Shown one piece after another: positions 1 to 8,576 of a stretch of 64,000 nucleotides of DNA. The notes under the pieces were generated by a model that did not search any database, was not told the DNA's origin, and worked only from the letters and a program-made list of their open reading frames with translations. The stretch is taken from the NCBI RefSeq assembly GCF_010093065.1, contig NZ_CP048113.1, forward strand, positions 248,001 through 312,000, in the 5' to 3' direction. The translations under genes and the position numbers were made by a program. The first letter of the stretch is position 1; each line of letters begins with the position of its first letter. The stretch is from Chitinophaga agri (GTDB taxonomy: Bacteria > Bacteroidota > Bacteroidia > Chitinophagales > Chitinophagaceae).

Positions 1-3000
1 CCTTTTGATAAGGTATTTGAACAGATAGAAGCTACCACTGACTTCCGGTTTGTGTTCAACCCGGCGGAGATCGCCCGTAGTGGGAAGGTCTCAGTCAGTA
101 AGAAAAATATCTCCGTGGGGCAGGTACTCCGCCTGCTGCCTGCGCCTTTACAATATGAGCTGAGGGGCAGAAATATACTGATCATGGAAGATAAGACCCT
201 GCTGACAGCTCCGCCGGTAAAAACGCTGCATACAGGCCGTATTTCAGATGCTGAAGGGCATTTCCTGCCAGGTGTCAGCATCTCGGTAAAAGGAACGGTA
301 CGCCGTATGATCTCTGATCAGGAAGGTACATTTTCTATCGAGGCTGGTCCGGCAGATACATTACGTTTCTACCTGCTCGGCTTCCAGGAGCAGGAGCTGC
401 CCGCTTCCCTTATCACGGAACACCAGATCATATTACAGCCAGGTTCCGCTGCGCTCAGGGAAGTGGTCGTGATCGGTTATGGTTCTGCCAGTAAGGAAAA
501 CCTGACAACGGCAATCGGTACTGTAAAGGGAGAGCAACTGACTGAAAGGGCTACTACTTTCAATGTCATGCAGGGACTTGCCGGGAAAGTGGCCGGCGTA
601 AGTGTCATGCTGAATTCCGGTAAACCCGGTGGTAATCCGATTGTGAAAATAAGAGGTACCGGCTCTATCAATGCTTATAACGGGCCGCTGTATGTGGTGG
701 ACGGTATAGTGGGTGCCGATCCGCTGAATATCGATCCGAATATCGTGGAATCGGTAGATGTGCTGAAAGACGCGGCTGCCTCCGCGATCTATGGTGCCAG
801 GGGCTCCAATGGTGTTATTGCTATTACTACCAGGAAGGGCGGTAAAAATACACCTGCGATCTCTTTCCGGAATACGGTCGCTTTTGCCACGCTCGCCAGG
901 AAGATCGACCTGATGGATGCGACCGAAGCTTTGGAAATGTTCAGACGGCAATATGAGTATCTGCCAGGACGTACAGCGCCTCACCTGGATGCGGCAAGAC
1001 ATTTCTCGCGCAGGGACGACCTGTTCAATGCTGATGGTACTCCTAAATACAATACGGATTGGCAGGAGGAAGCCAGCCGGCTGGCGCTGTCCCATGAACA
1101 TGCGTTGTCATTTTCATTGGGTAAAGACGATATCTCTGCACTGGCTGGTGTTTCCTACAATGATCAGCAGGGCATTCTGATCAATAGTTATTCCCGCCAG
1201 GTGAATGGGTTTATCAACCTGGGCTGGAACGTCAAGAAGTGGTTGCATGTGCAGACCGTGATCAACAGTGGCGCCTTCAAACAGAATAATGTTGACATCA
1301 ATACCTTCGGCCTGAATGCGGTCAGACAGATCTACGAATTCCTGCCATTTTTCCCGGTCAGATATGCCGATGGCACATACTCCCGGAAAGGAGATTATCC
1401 GGGTGCAGAGAACTCGGAAAATCCTGTCAGATTAATGAATGAGGTGCAGTCTGTTGCAGGGCGTACCTATACGATGGGAAATCTGCTGGCGACTTTCTAT
1501 TTTAGTCCAAAACTGCAGTTTACGGCCGGTGTCAGCGGACAAACAGGCGCTTCCTACAATCTGTACTTTTCCGGCAGGGATATTATCGGCTATTCTGATA
1601 TACAACAGGGTGTCGCCACCAGGGGACATGGGAACTCGGCTTCCTGGACATCGGAAGACTATTTTACCTGGAAAGATCATTTTGGTAAACATGCGCTGAC
1701 CGGCGTAGCCGGCGCCAGCTGGTATTACTTTGCCAATATGAATACACAGGCGGGAAGTGAAGGTTTCTTCGATAACTTCTTTTCGTATAATAGTCTGCAA
1801 ACCGGACTGGTGCCACAGCGCCCGCAATCCGGTGCCAGCAATACTGCTATGAATTCATTTTATACGCGGTTTAACTATGATTACGATAACCGCTATCTGT
1901 TCGGTATCTCTGTCCGGGCAGATGGTTCGTCCCGCTTCGGTGCCAATAACAGGTATGGCTATTTTCCCAGCTTTTCGGCAGCATGGCGGGTATCATCTGA
2001 GCCTTTTATGCGGAATATCCGGAGCATCAGTAGTCTGAAGCTACGTGTCAGCTATGGTATAGTGGGCAATTCGGATATCGGAGATTATGTAACGCAAAGC
2101 AGGATCAATAGCGGCCAGACTCCTTTCGGAGGACAGCCGGAACCTTCCGCCACACTTGGCGGATTAGGCAACCGTAACCTGAGATGGGAGAGGGCGCATC
2201 AGCTGAATATAGGAATAGACGCTTCGCTGTTTGACAGGAGACTACAGTTGACAGCGGATGTATACAACCGTGTGACAAAAGACCTGCTCTACTTTAAATT
2301 ATTGCCTTCCACCTCCGGTTATGAAGGTGTCTTTGATAATATTGGTTCCATCCGCAACAGAGGCGTTGAACTATCCCTGGCTACAGACAATATCCGTGGC
2401 CGTCATTTTGCCTGGAACACTTCTTTCATCTGGTCGATGAACCGGTCCCGTGTACTGGAACTGAATGGTGATATTATGTATCCATGGGCCGGCAGGATTA
2501 TGGAAGGAAGGCCGCTGAATGAGTTCTATGGATATCAGCGTTTGGGTACCTGGCGCACCAGCGAGGCTCCGGAAGCTGCTGTTTATGGTAAGAAACCAGG
2601 TGATCTTAAATATGCTGATCTCAATCATAATAAAGTGAAAGATGCCGGTGACAGAACCGTGCTGGGTAATGGAATGCCTGACTTTGAAACAAGTCTCGTC
2701 AACACATTCAGCTACGGTAATTTGTCACTCGCGGTAGATCTCCAGGTGATCTATGGTCATAGTCTGGCAAACCTGACCCGCCTGATCATGGAAAACGCCG
2801 CACCGGCCACTAATAGCTATGCCAGTCTGCTGAATGCCTGGACGCCGGCGCATCAGGGTGTAATGAACGCTGCGCTGCGACTCCCGGGGGATGGGTATGA
2901 CAGTGAGATCGATAGTTATAATATAGAAAAGGGGTCTTTTCTGCGGGTGAGGAATATATCACTGGGCTACCGCCTGCCAGCTGCGTGGCTGAAGCTTTGT

Positions 3001-3174
3001 CGTATGAGATCGGCCGTACTGGGCGTCAGTGCAGAAAATTATTTCCTGTTTACAAAATACAAAGGATATGACCCGGAAGCATCTTCATTTGATGGAGACT
3101 TTAACCAGGGTGTAGACCTGTATCAGTATCCGAAAGCCAAAACGATGGCTGTCACATTTAACGTAACATTCTGA
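1..3174 (+). CDS. SusC/RagA TonB-dependent outer membrane transporter with STN domain (5' end cut by window)
   Basis: Outer-membrane beta-barrel of the SusC family that imports glycans with a SusD lipoprotein and TonB energy. The frame is open from base 1, and the residues before the first in-frame GTG (position 52) continue an STN fold (FDKVFEQIEATTDFRF), so the gene starts outside the window. In order one sees STN (about residues 1-65 of the visible part), a carboxypeptidase-D-like domain (about 75-145), the plug beginning at EVVVIGYGS, and a barrel ending in FNVTF with a terminal aromatic residue. By family knowledge, an STN domain lets the receptor signal to a FecR anti-sigma factor, so an ECF-sigma/FecR pair is expected upstream; this is inference. 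A SusD follows after 14 bases. Confidence 0.93.
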   Translation, partial: PFDKVFEQIEATTDFRFVFNPAEIARSGKVSVSKKNISVGQVLRLLPAPLQYELRGRNILIMEDKTLLTAPPVKTLHTGRISDAEGHFLPGVSISVKGTVRRMISDQEGTFSIEAGPADTLRFYLLGFQEQELPASLITEHQIILQPGSAALREVVVIGYGSASKENLTTAIGTVKGEQLTERATTFNVMQGLAGKVAGVSVMLNSGKPGGNPIVKIRGTGSINAYNGPLYVVDGIVGADPLNIDPNIVESVDVLKDAAASAIYGARGSNGVIAITTRKGGKNTPAISFRNTVAFATLARKIDLMDATEALEMFRRQYEYLPGRTAPHLDAARHFSRRDDLFNADGTPKYNTDWQEEASRLALSHEHALSFSLGKDDISALAGVSYNDQQGILINSYSRQVNGFINLGWNVKKWLHVQTVINSGAFKQNNVDINTFGLNAVRQIYEFLPFFPVRYADGTYSRKGDYPGAENSENPVRLMNEVQSVAGRTYTMGNLLATFYFSPKLQFTAGVSGQTGASYNLYFSGRDIIGYSDIQQGVATRGHGNSASWTSEDYFTWKDHFGKHALTGVAGASWYYFANMNTQAGSEGFFDNFFSYNSLQTGLVPQRPQSGASNTAMNSFYTRFNYDYDNRYLFGISVRADGSSRFGANNRYGYFPSFSAAWRVSSEPFMRNIRSISSLKLRVSYGIVGNSDIGDYVTQSRINSGQTPFGGQPEPSATLGGLGNRNLRWERAHQLNIGIDASLFDRRLQLTADVYNRVTKDLLYFKLLPSTSGYEGVFDNIGSIRNRGVELSLATDNIRGRHFAWNTSFIWSMNRSRVLELNGDIMYPWAGRIMEGRPLNEFYGYQRLGTWRTSEAPEAAVYGKKPGDLKYADLNHNKVKDAGDRTVLGNGMPDFETSLVNTFSYGNLSLAVDLQVIYGHSLANLTRLIMENAAPATNSYASLLNAWTPAHQGVMNAALRLPGDGYDSEIDSYNIEKGSFLRVRNISLGYRLPAAWLKLCRMRSAVLGVSAENYFLFTKYKGYDPEASSFDGDFNQGVDLYQYPKAKTMAVTFNVTF

Positions 3175-3188
3175 ATAAAGGAATTGAG

Positions 3189-4676
3189 ATGAAAAGAATG
3201 CTATTATGGCTGTCAATGGTTGCGGTCTTTACTTCCTGCGCCAACTTCCTGGATGAAGAGCCGTCAGGTGTCATCGGACTGGAAGATTATTACAGGACGG
3301 CTGAACAGATCAAAGCGGCAGTGAACGGTACCTATGAAGGATTGTCCATTCCCTTCGCACAGAATATAGGCGTAGCAGTGAGTCCGGTCTATTCGATCGA
3401 GTATATCACCGGTTATAGTAAACGTCCACGTCCTTCAGGATCTGAAGATGATCAGTTCCTGAGACTGGACAGACTGGATGCTGCCAACTCCCGGTTGCAG
3501 GGATGGTGGAATGCTACCTACTACCCCGTAGAGAACTGTAACAGTGTGATAGCGCATGTGAGTGTCACGAAGCTGATAGATGAAGCAACAAAGCAGCGGT
3601 ATCTTGGACAGGCCTGTTTCCTGCGTGCCTGGTATTATTTTCAGGGGGTGCAGCTCTTTGGAGATATTCCGTTGAAGCTTACCACTACTAAGGACCCCAA
3701 TGATATCAGGATACGTCGCTCTCCGAAAGAAGCCGTGTATGAGCAGATTGTGAAAGACCTGATCAGGGCAGAGAACAGCGGATTGCCCTGGGTCGATCCG
3801 AGTGGACATATCAGCCTTGGTGCTGTCAAAGCATTACTGTCAAAAGTATACCTGACAATGGCTGGCTATCCGCTACAAAAAGGGATCACCTACTACGAAA
3901 AAGCCTATTCCAAGGCGAAGGAAGTGATCAGCAGCGGACAATACGCGCTGGTTGATACCTATAGTGAGCTTCGGAATATGGCGAAGCAGAATACAGGTGA
4001 ACACCTGTTCATGCTGCAACGCCACCCGACGATGGCGCAGAGTCAGGTGCATGGGGCATTTATGCCTTATCCCAGTCAACCGGTATCTATACAGCCGTCT
4101 TATGGTGGCGCGATGGCGCCTACCGCCGCTTTTTATAACGCTTACGCAGCTGATGACAGACGCAGACAGGAACAGGCGTTTTTCTATACGCAGTATCCGC
4201 GTTATGATAATCCTTCAGAGATCGTGATACTGCCAATGCCGTACATTTATAAGTTCTGGGATGCTGAGGCGGAAAAGAGCGGCCGGTCAGGCGCCAACTT
4301 TCCACTGATCCGTTATGCCGATCTCCTGCTGGTATGTGCAGAAGCGAAGAGCCAGCTGGATGGCGGTACGACGAACGATGCCGATGCAATAGCAGCTTAC
4401 TATGCAGTACATCATCGTGCTTTTCCTGCGTATGTACGACCAGCGACCGTAACAACAGATGAAATACAGAAGGAAAGATATTGGGAACTCTGCTATGAAT
4501 TACAAACCTGGTATGACATGCTGCGCACACGAAAGGCATTTGATGTCGAACATGGTCGTATGGTGCCTTTACAAGGTTACAAAGCACCTAACCATCTGAG
4601 AGCATTTGATCAGCAGGACCTTGAATTTCCACTGCCACAGGCAGAAGTTCAGAAAAACCCGGATTTAGCACTTTAA
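3189..4676 (+). CDS. SusD/RagB family surface glycan-binding lipoprotein
   Basis: Surface lipoprotein that caps the SusC barrel and binds glycan. The signal peptide ends in a lipobox (VFTSC, Cys at residue 17), followed by the acidic FLDEEPSG start typical of SusD. The helical repeat core (RAWYYFQGVQLFGDIPL) and the C-terminal RYWELCYELQTWYDMLRTR segment are SusD hallmarks. At 495 residues the length is normal. It lies 14 bases after the SusC gene and 4 bases before the GH38-like gene, so the three are probably cotranscribed. Confidence 0.92.
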   Translation: MKRMLLWLSMVAVFTSCANFLDEEPSGVIGLEDYYRTAEQIKAAVNGTYEGLSIPFAQNIGVAVSPVYSIEYITGYSKRPRPSGSEDDQFLRLDRLDAANSRLQGWWNATYYPVENCNSVIAHVSVTKLIDEATKQRYLGQACFLRAWYYFQGVQLFGDIPLKLTTTKDPNDIRIRRSPKEAVYEQIVKDLIRAENSGLPWVDPSGHISLGAVKALLSKVYLTMAGYPLQKGITYYEKAYSKAKEVISSGQYALVDTYSELRNMAKQNTGEHLFMLQRHPTMAQSQVHGAFMPYPSQPVSIQPSYGGAMAPTAAFYNAYAADDRRRQEQAFFYTQYPRYDNPSEIVILPMPYIYKFWDAEAEKSGRSGANFPLIRYADLLLVCAEAKSQLDGGTTNDADAIAAYYAVHHRAFPAYVRPATVTTDEIQKERYWELCYELQTWYDMLRTRKAFDVEHGRMVPLQGYKAPNHLRAFDQQDLEFPLPQAEVQKNPDLAL

Positions 4677-4680
4677 CGAG

Positions 4681-7176
4681 ATGATGAGACATACTTTTAC
4701 AGGCCTTACGGTGTTGCTCACCGTAGTGGCCGGGCACTCCTTTGCCCAGCAACAGTACTTTATAGACGGTTATCACGGGGGTAGATACGGACATTACCCG
4801 GCAGGGTATACCGGGTATATCGTTGAACAATTACAGGCTAATCCCGACTGGAAGATCAACCTGGAGATAGAGCCGGAAACCTGGGATGTGGTGCGTGTGG
4901 AAGAACCTGCGGCCTATGCTTCATTGAAAAAGATCTTCGCTGACCAGTCAGCGGCCGGACGCATTGAATATGTGAATCCCGGTTACGGACAAAGCTACCT
5001 CTACACCGGTTCCGGCGAGAGTATGATCCGGCAGTTCACTTATGGCATGCAGAAGATAAGGGCGCATTTTCCGGAAACAGTGTTGACGACTTATTCGAGT
5101 GAAGAACCCTGCTTTACCAGCGCGTTACCACAGGTGCTCCGGTCATTGGGATTTAAATACGCATCACTGAAAAATCCTAACACCTGCTGGGGTGGGTATA
5201 CCCGCGCCTTCGGTGGGGAACTGGTCCAGTGGCTGGGGCCTGATGGTAGTAGTCTGCGGACTGTTCCCCGATATGGTTCAGAAGCATTGCTGGAAAGATC
5301 TACCTGGCAAACTACTGCCTGGAATAATAACACGGACTATATACGATCAGCTGTAGCGGCAGGTATCCAACACCCTGTCGGAATGTGTTTACAGGATGCT
5401 GGCTGGCGTGTGGGCCCCTGGCTGAAGCAGCATGCGCGTTATGAAACCTGGCGTAACTATATCGGTCATGTGGCAGATACCACAAAGATCACTCCCTGGA
5501 AATTAAGCCAGGAAGATATACAGGTCAGTCTCGTATGGGGATCGCAGGCGCTCCAGCGCATCGCACAGCAGGTGAGAAGGGCGGAAAATAAACTGGCTGC
5601 GGCGGAGAAGTACGCAGCTATCAATACTATTCGCCAGCATAGTCCATGGCCACAGATATCATTAGACACTGCCTGGAAAGCGTTGCTGCTCGCGCAGCAT
5701 CATGACTGCTGGATCGTGCCTTACAACGGGCAAAAAGGTGATACCTGGATCGATAAAGTGAAGAACTGGACGGATGTGACACTCGCTGTAAGTGATAGTA
5801 TGCTGCTACAACAGCAGGCCACCGGCGATCTGATACGTGTAGTGAATACGACGGCACATGTCCGCGAAGAATGGGTGCATCTTTCCCATTACGGCGGACA
5901 TGCGCCGGAGGTGAAAGACCCTAACGGCAAACCTGCAAAAGCCTGTCTCCGGCAGGATGGTTCACTTGTATTCAAAGCAACCGTTCCTGCTATGGGATAT
6001 ACCGTGTATCGGATCAGCGAAACAGGTAAGCCTGCTACCTTCCCCGCCCATGGCAAAAGGTTGCCGGATGGCCGCTACAGGATAGAAACAGACAAATACC
6101 TGATGGTGATCGATCCTGCTAAAGGCGGTGTGATCAGCAGTCTGATAGACCGTGCTGCCGGCAACCGTGAACTGGTAGATACCAAACATCGCCGTGGCTT
6201 CAATGAATTGAGAGGCTATTTCTATAATGAGTCCGCATGGCATTCCAGCATGGATACCATAGCGACTGTACGCCTGAAAGAGGATAATCCTGCGGAAGTT
6301 GTCGCTGAGATCAAAGGATACATCAGTGGGCATCCCTTTACGCAACTGATCACTCTCACCAATGGAGCTGCCGGAATTGATATGCAGCTAAAAATTGACT
6401 GGCAGGGAGCGCCTGGTATTGGTGCACCACCAGCAGTACACTACCGGGCGGAAGACTACCACAAGGCGTTCTATAATGATAGTTTCAAGTTACAGGTGCT
6501 CCTGCCTGTGAACCTTGCGCAACAACGGATCAGCAAAGACGCACCCTATGATGTAACAGAAAGCAGGTTGAGTAACACCTTCTTCAATACCTGGGACAGT
6601 ATCAAAAACAATGTGCTGCTACACTGGGCCGATGTGACCGATGGTAAGACGGGGCTGGCATTATTTACTGACCATACCACCAGTTATGTGCACGGAGAAA
6701 ACTATCCGCTGGGTTTTACTGTACAGTTTACCGGTACTGCGTTGTGGGGCCGTAACTACACGGTCAGTGGTCCCACGGAAGTACATTATGCGATCCTTCC
6801 TCATAGTGGCGCCTGGGATGCAGCAGGTGTCAGTGCTGCGGCTACCCGTTGGTGTGAACCCCTGCTGACAATGCCCACCATCACACAGGACGTGTTTTCA
6901 CTGCTGACGGTAACAGATAAAAACTGGGAGGTGCCTGCTTTACTGATGGATGGCAACGATCTGCTCATCAGGATATATAACGCTGCAGGTGATGAAGAGG
7001 AGCATACGCTATCTGTCACTGGCACAGCGGAAGCGGCTTTACTGGAGCAGTTAAATGGTCAGCTGATCGCCACCCTGCCATCAACGCAAACAAAAGGTAA
7101 GACTGCTATCCGGTTGGCCATTCCGCGTTTTGGAATCCGTACTATCCGTCTTAAAAATTTAAACGTACATCAATAA
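4681..7176 (+). CDS. Secreted GH38-like (alpha-mannosidase family) glycosidase with divergent active site
   Basis: An 831-residue protein with a signal peptide (cleavage near SFAQ/QQ, residue 22). The fold assignment rests on three segments: RIEYVNPGYGQSYLYTG followed by a TYGMQKIR helix, which matches the GH38 N-terminal barrel; LLLAQHHDCWIVPYN, which resembles the GH38 middle-domain His-Asp region; and GLALFTDHTTSYVHGENYPL, which resembles the C-terminal beta-sandwich. The canonical metal motif HxHxDPGW is replaced by DGYHGGRYGHY, and the nucleophile motif DPFGHS by EEPCFTS, so Glu stands where Asp is expected. It may be a GH38 relative with another specificity or mechanism, or a non-catalytic protein. 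Location beside GH92 in a PUL supports a role on alpha-mannosides. The start is the first of two adjacent ATGs. Confidence 0.72.
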   Translation: MMRHTFTGLTVLLTVVAGHSFAQQQYFIDGYHGGRYGHYPAGYTGYIVEQLQANPDWKINLEIEPETWDVVRVEEPAAYASLKKIFADQSAAGRIEYVNPGYGQSYLYTGSGESMIRQFTYGMQKIRAHFPETVLTTYSSEEPCFTSALPQVLRSLGFKYASLKNPNTCWGGYTRAFGGELVQWLGPDGSSLRTVPRYGSEALLERSTWQTTAWNNNTDYIRSAVAAGIQHPVGMCLQDAGWRVGPWLKQHARYETWRNYIGHVADTTKITPWKLSQEDIQVSLVWGSQALQRIAQQVRRAENKLAAAEKYAAINTIRQHSPWPQISLDTAWKALLLAQHHDCWIVPYNGQKGDTWIDKVKNWTDVTLAVSDSMLLQQQATGDLIRVVNTTAHVREEWVHLSHYGGHAPEVKDPNGKPAKACLRQDGSLVFKATVPAMGYTVYRISETGKPATFPAHGKRLPDGRYRIETDKYLMVIDPAKGGVISSLIDRAAGNRELVDTKHRRGFNELRGYFYNESAWHSSMDTIATVRLKEDNPAEVVAEIKGYISGHPFTQLITLTNGAAGIDMQLKIDWQGAPGIGAPPAVHYRAEDYHKAFYNDSFKLQVLLPVNLAQQRISKDAPYDVTESRLSNTFFNTWDSIKNNVLLHWADVTDGKTGLALFTDHTTSYVHGENYPLGFTVQFTGTALWGRNYTVSGPTEVHYAILPHSGAWDAAGVSAAATRWCEPLLTMPTITQDVFSLLTVTDKNWEVPALLMDGNDLLIRIYNAAGDEEEHTLSVTGTAEAALLEQLNGQLIATLPSTQTKGKTAIRLAIPRFGIRTIRLKNLNVHQ

Positions 7177-7186
7177 TCCACTCCAT

Positions 7187-8566
7187 ATGAAGAAACTACT
7201 CTGTTCCGTTTCGCTTTGCCTGACGGCAGCCGTATCTACCCTTGCCCAGGTAAAACCTTTCAGGCAGCACGACCGTGTGATTTTCGTTGGTAACAGCATC
7301 ACAGAAGCGGGTGCTTACGTGTCATACATCTACCTCTACTACATGACGCATTTCCCTAACAGGAAACTGGTGATCATGAATGGGGGGATTGGTGGCGATA
7401 AGGCTGCCGATATCTACAGACGTTTAGATTACGACATCCTGGCAAAAAAGCCGGGCGTGCTGGTGCTCACGTTCGGTATGAATGATACCGGTTATTTTGA
7501 ATTCAATGGCGATGATGCAGAGAAAACTGCTAAAGAGCGGATAGCGGCCTCCCGCCGTAGTTATGAGCAGATAGAGCAGCGTCTCCTGAAACTACCCGGT
7601 GTACAAACCATTCTGATGTCTTCTCCGCCCTATGATGAAACCGCAAAGATCAAAGGTAATTACTTTAAAGGTAAACATAAGGCCATGGAGGAGATCGTAG
7701 CTTTCCAGGAGGCAGCCGCCAAACAGCATAACTGGCCTTTTGTAGATCTTTTCCGTCCGATGACAGACCTGAATAACCATCTGCAGCAAAAGGATACTGC
7801 ATTTACCATGATCGGGCCTGACAGGATACATCCAGGTAATGCGGGTCACCTGGTAATGGCTTCGTTATTTCTCAAAAGCCAGGGGCTGAGCGGGCAACCT
7901 GTTGCTGACGTACGTATTGATGCGGGCAGTGGTAAACTACAACGGGCGACCAACTGTAAAATAACGGGTCTCTCCGCCGTTGCTGGTAAGGTCACTTTTA
8001 ATTATCTGGCAGGTTCATTACCTTTCCCCATAGATACTGTTGCCCGTGTCTGGGGTAATGAGCAGAAGCAGGCGGATGCTCTCAGCTGGATCCCTTTTAT
8101 GGAAGAGTTTAACCGGGAGATGGTCACTGTTGCCGGCCTGCCTGCTGGTGAATACAATCTGCTGATAGACGGTCACCGTATCGGTAAATGGTCTGCCGCG
8201 GCACTGGCTGCAGGCGTCAATCTGGCCACGCAGACGGAGACGCCGCAATACAGACAGGCACTGTCCATCATGCAGCTGAATATGCGTCGTGCAGAAACAG
8301 AGTCTCGCCTGCGCCGTTACTATTGGGTACAGGGCAACTTCTTTGACAAGAAGCAACTCCTGCTGAAGGATAATGCAGCTGCCCTGGACAGCGTGCGTAA
8401 GTATGCACAGACGGATGGGATGCTGCGTTATCATGAAGAGAATTACGAAACAGCCATGTACAAGGAGTTACGTACCGCATGGCTACAGGAGATCGATACA
8501 ATTGTAGACCTGGTGTATCGCCTCAATAAACCCGTTTCCCATAAAATTGAAATCGTTAAAATTTAA
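7187..8566 (+). CDS. Secreted SGNH/GDSL-family hydrolase (probable carbohydrate esterase)
   Basis: Signal peptide (MKKLLCSVSLCLTAAVSTLAQ) followed by an SGNH domain over about residues 25-235. Block I is VGNSITEAG with the catalytic Ser, block II is NGGIGG, block III is GMND, and block V is DRIHPGNAGH with the Asp and His of the triad. A further 220 residues form a second region that I do not recognise (a beta-rich part, then helical repeats). Such enzymes in PULs often remove acyl groups from glycans, but the substrate cannot be read here. It starts 10 bases after the GH38-like gene. Confidence 0.85.
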   Translation: MKKLLCSVSLCLTAAVSTLAQVKPFRQHDRVIFVGNSITEAGAYVSYIYLYYMTHFPNRKLVIMNGGIGGDKAADIYRRLDYDILAKKPGVLVLTFGMNDTGYFEFNGDDAEKTAKERIAASRRSYEQIEQRLLKLPGVQTILMSSPPYDETAKIKGNYFKGKHKAMEEIVAFQEAAAKQHNWPFVDLFRPMTDLNNHLQQKDTAFTMIGPDRIHPGNAGHLVMASLFLKSQGLSGQPVADVRIDAGSGKLQRATNCKITGLSAVAGKVTFNYLAGSLPFPIDTVARVWGNEQKQADALSWIPFMEEFNREMVTVAGLPAGEYNLLIDGHRIGKWSAAALAAGVNLATQTETPQYRQALSIMQLNMRRAETESRLRRYYWVQGNFFDKKQLLLKDNAAALDSVRKYAQTDGMLRYHEENYETAMYKELRTAWLQEIDTIVDLVYRLNKPVSHKIEIVKI

Positions 8567-8576
8567 CATTGTGAAG

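Noticed and set aside
433..1101. 222-codon minus-strand frame inside the first SusC
   Set aside because: Shadow of the SusC coding frame with no recognisable domain.
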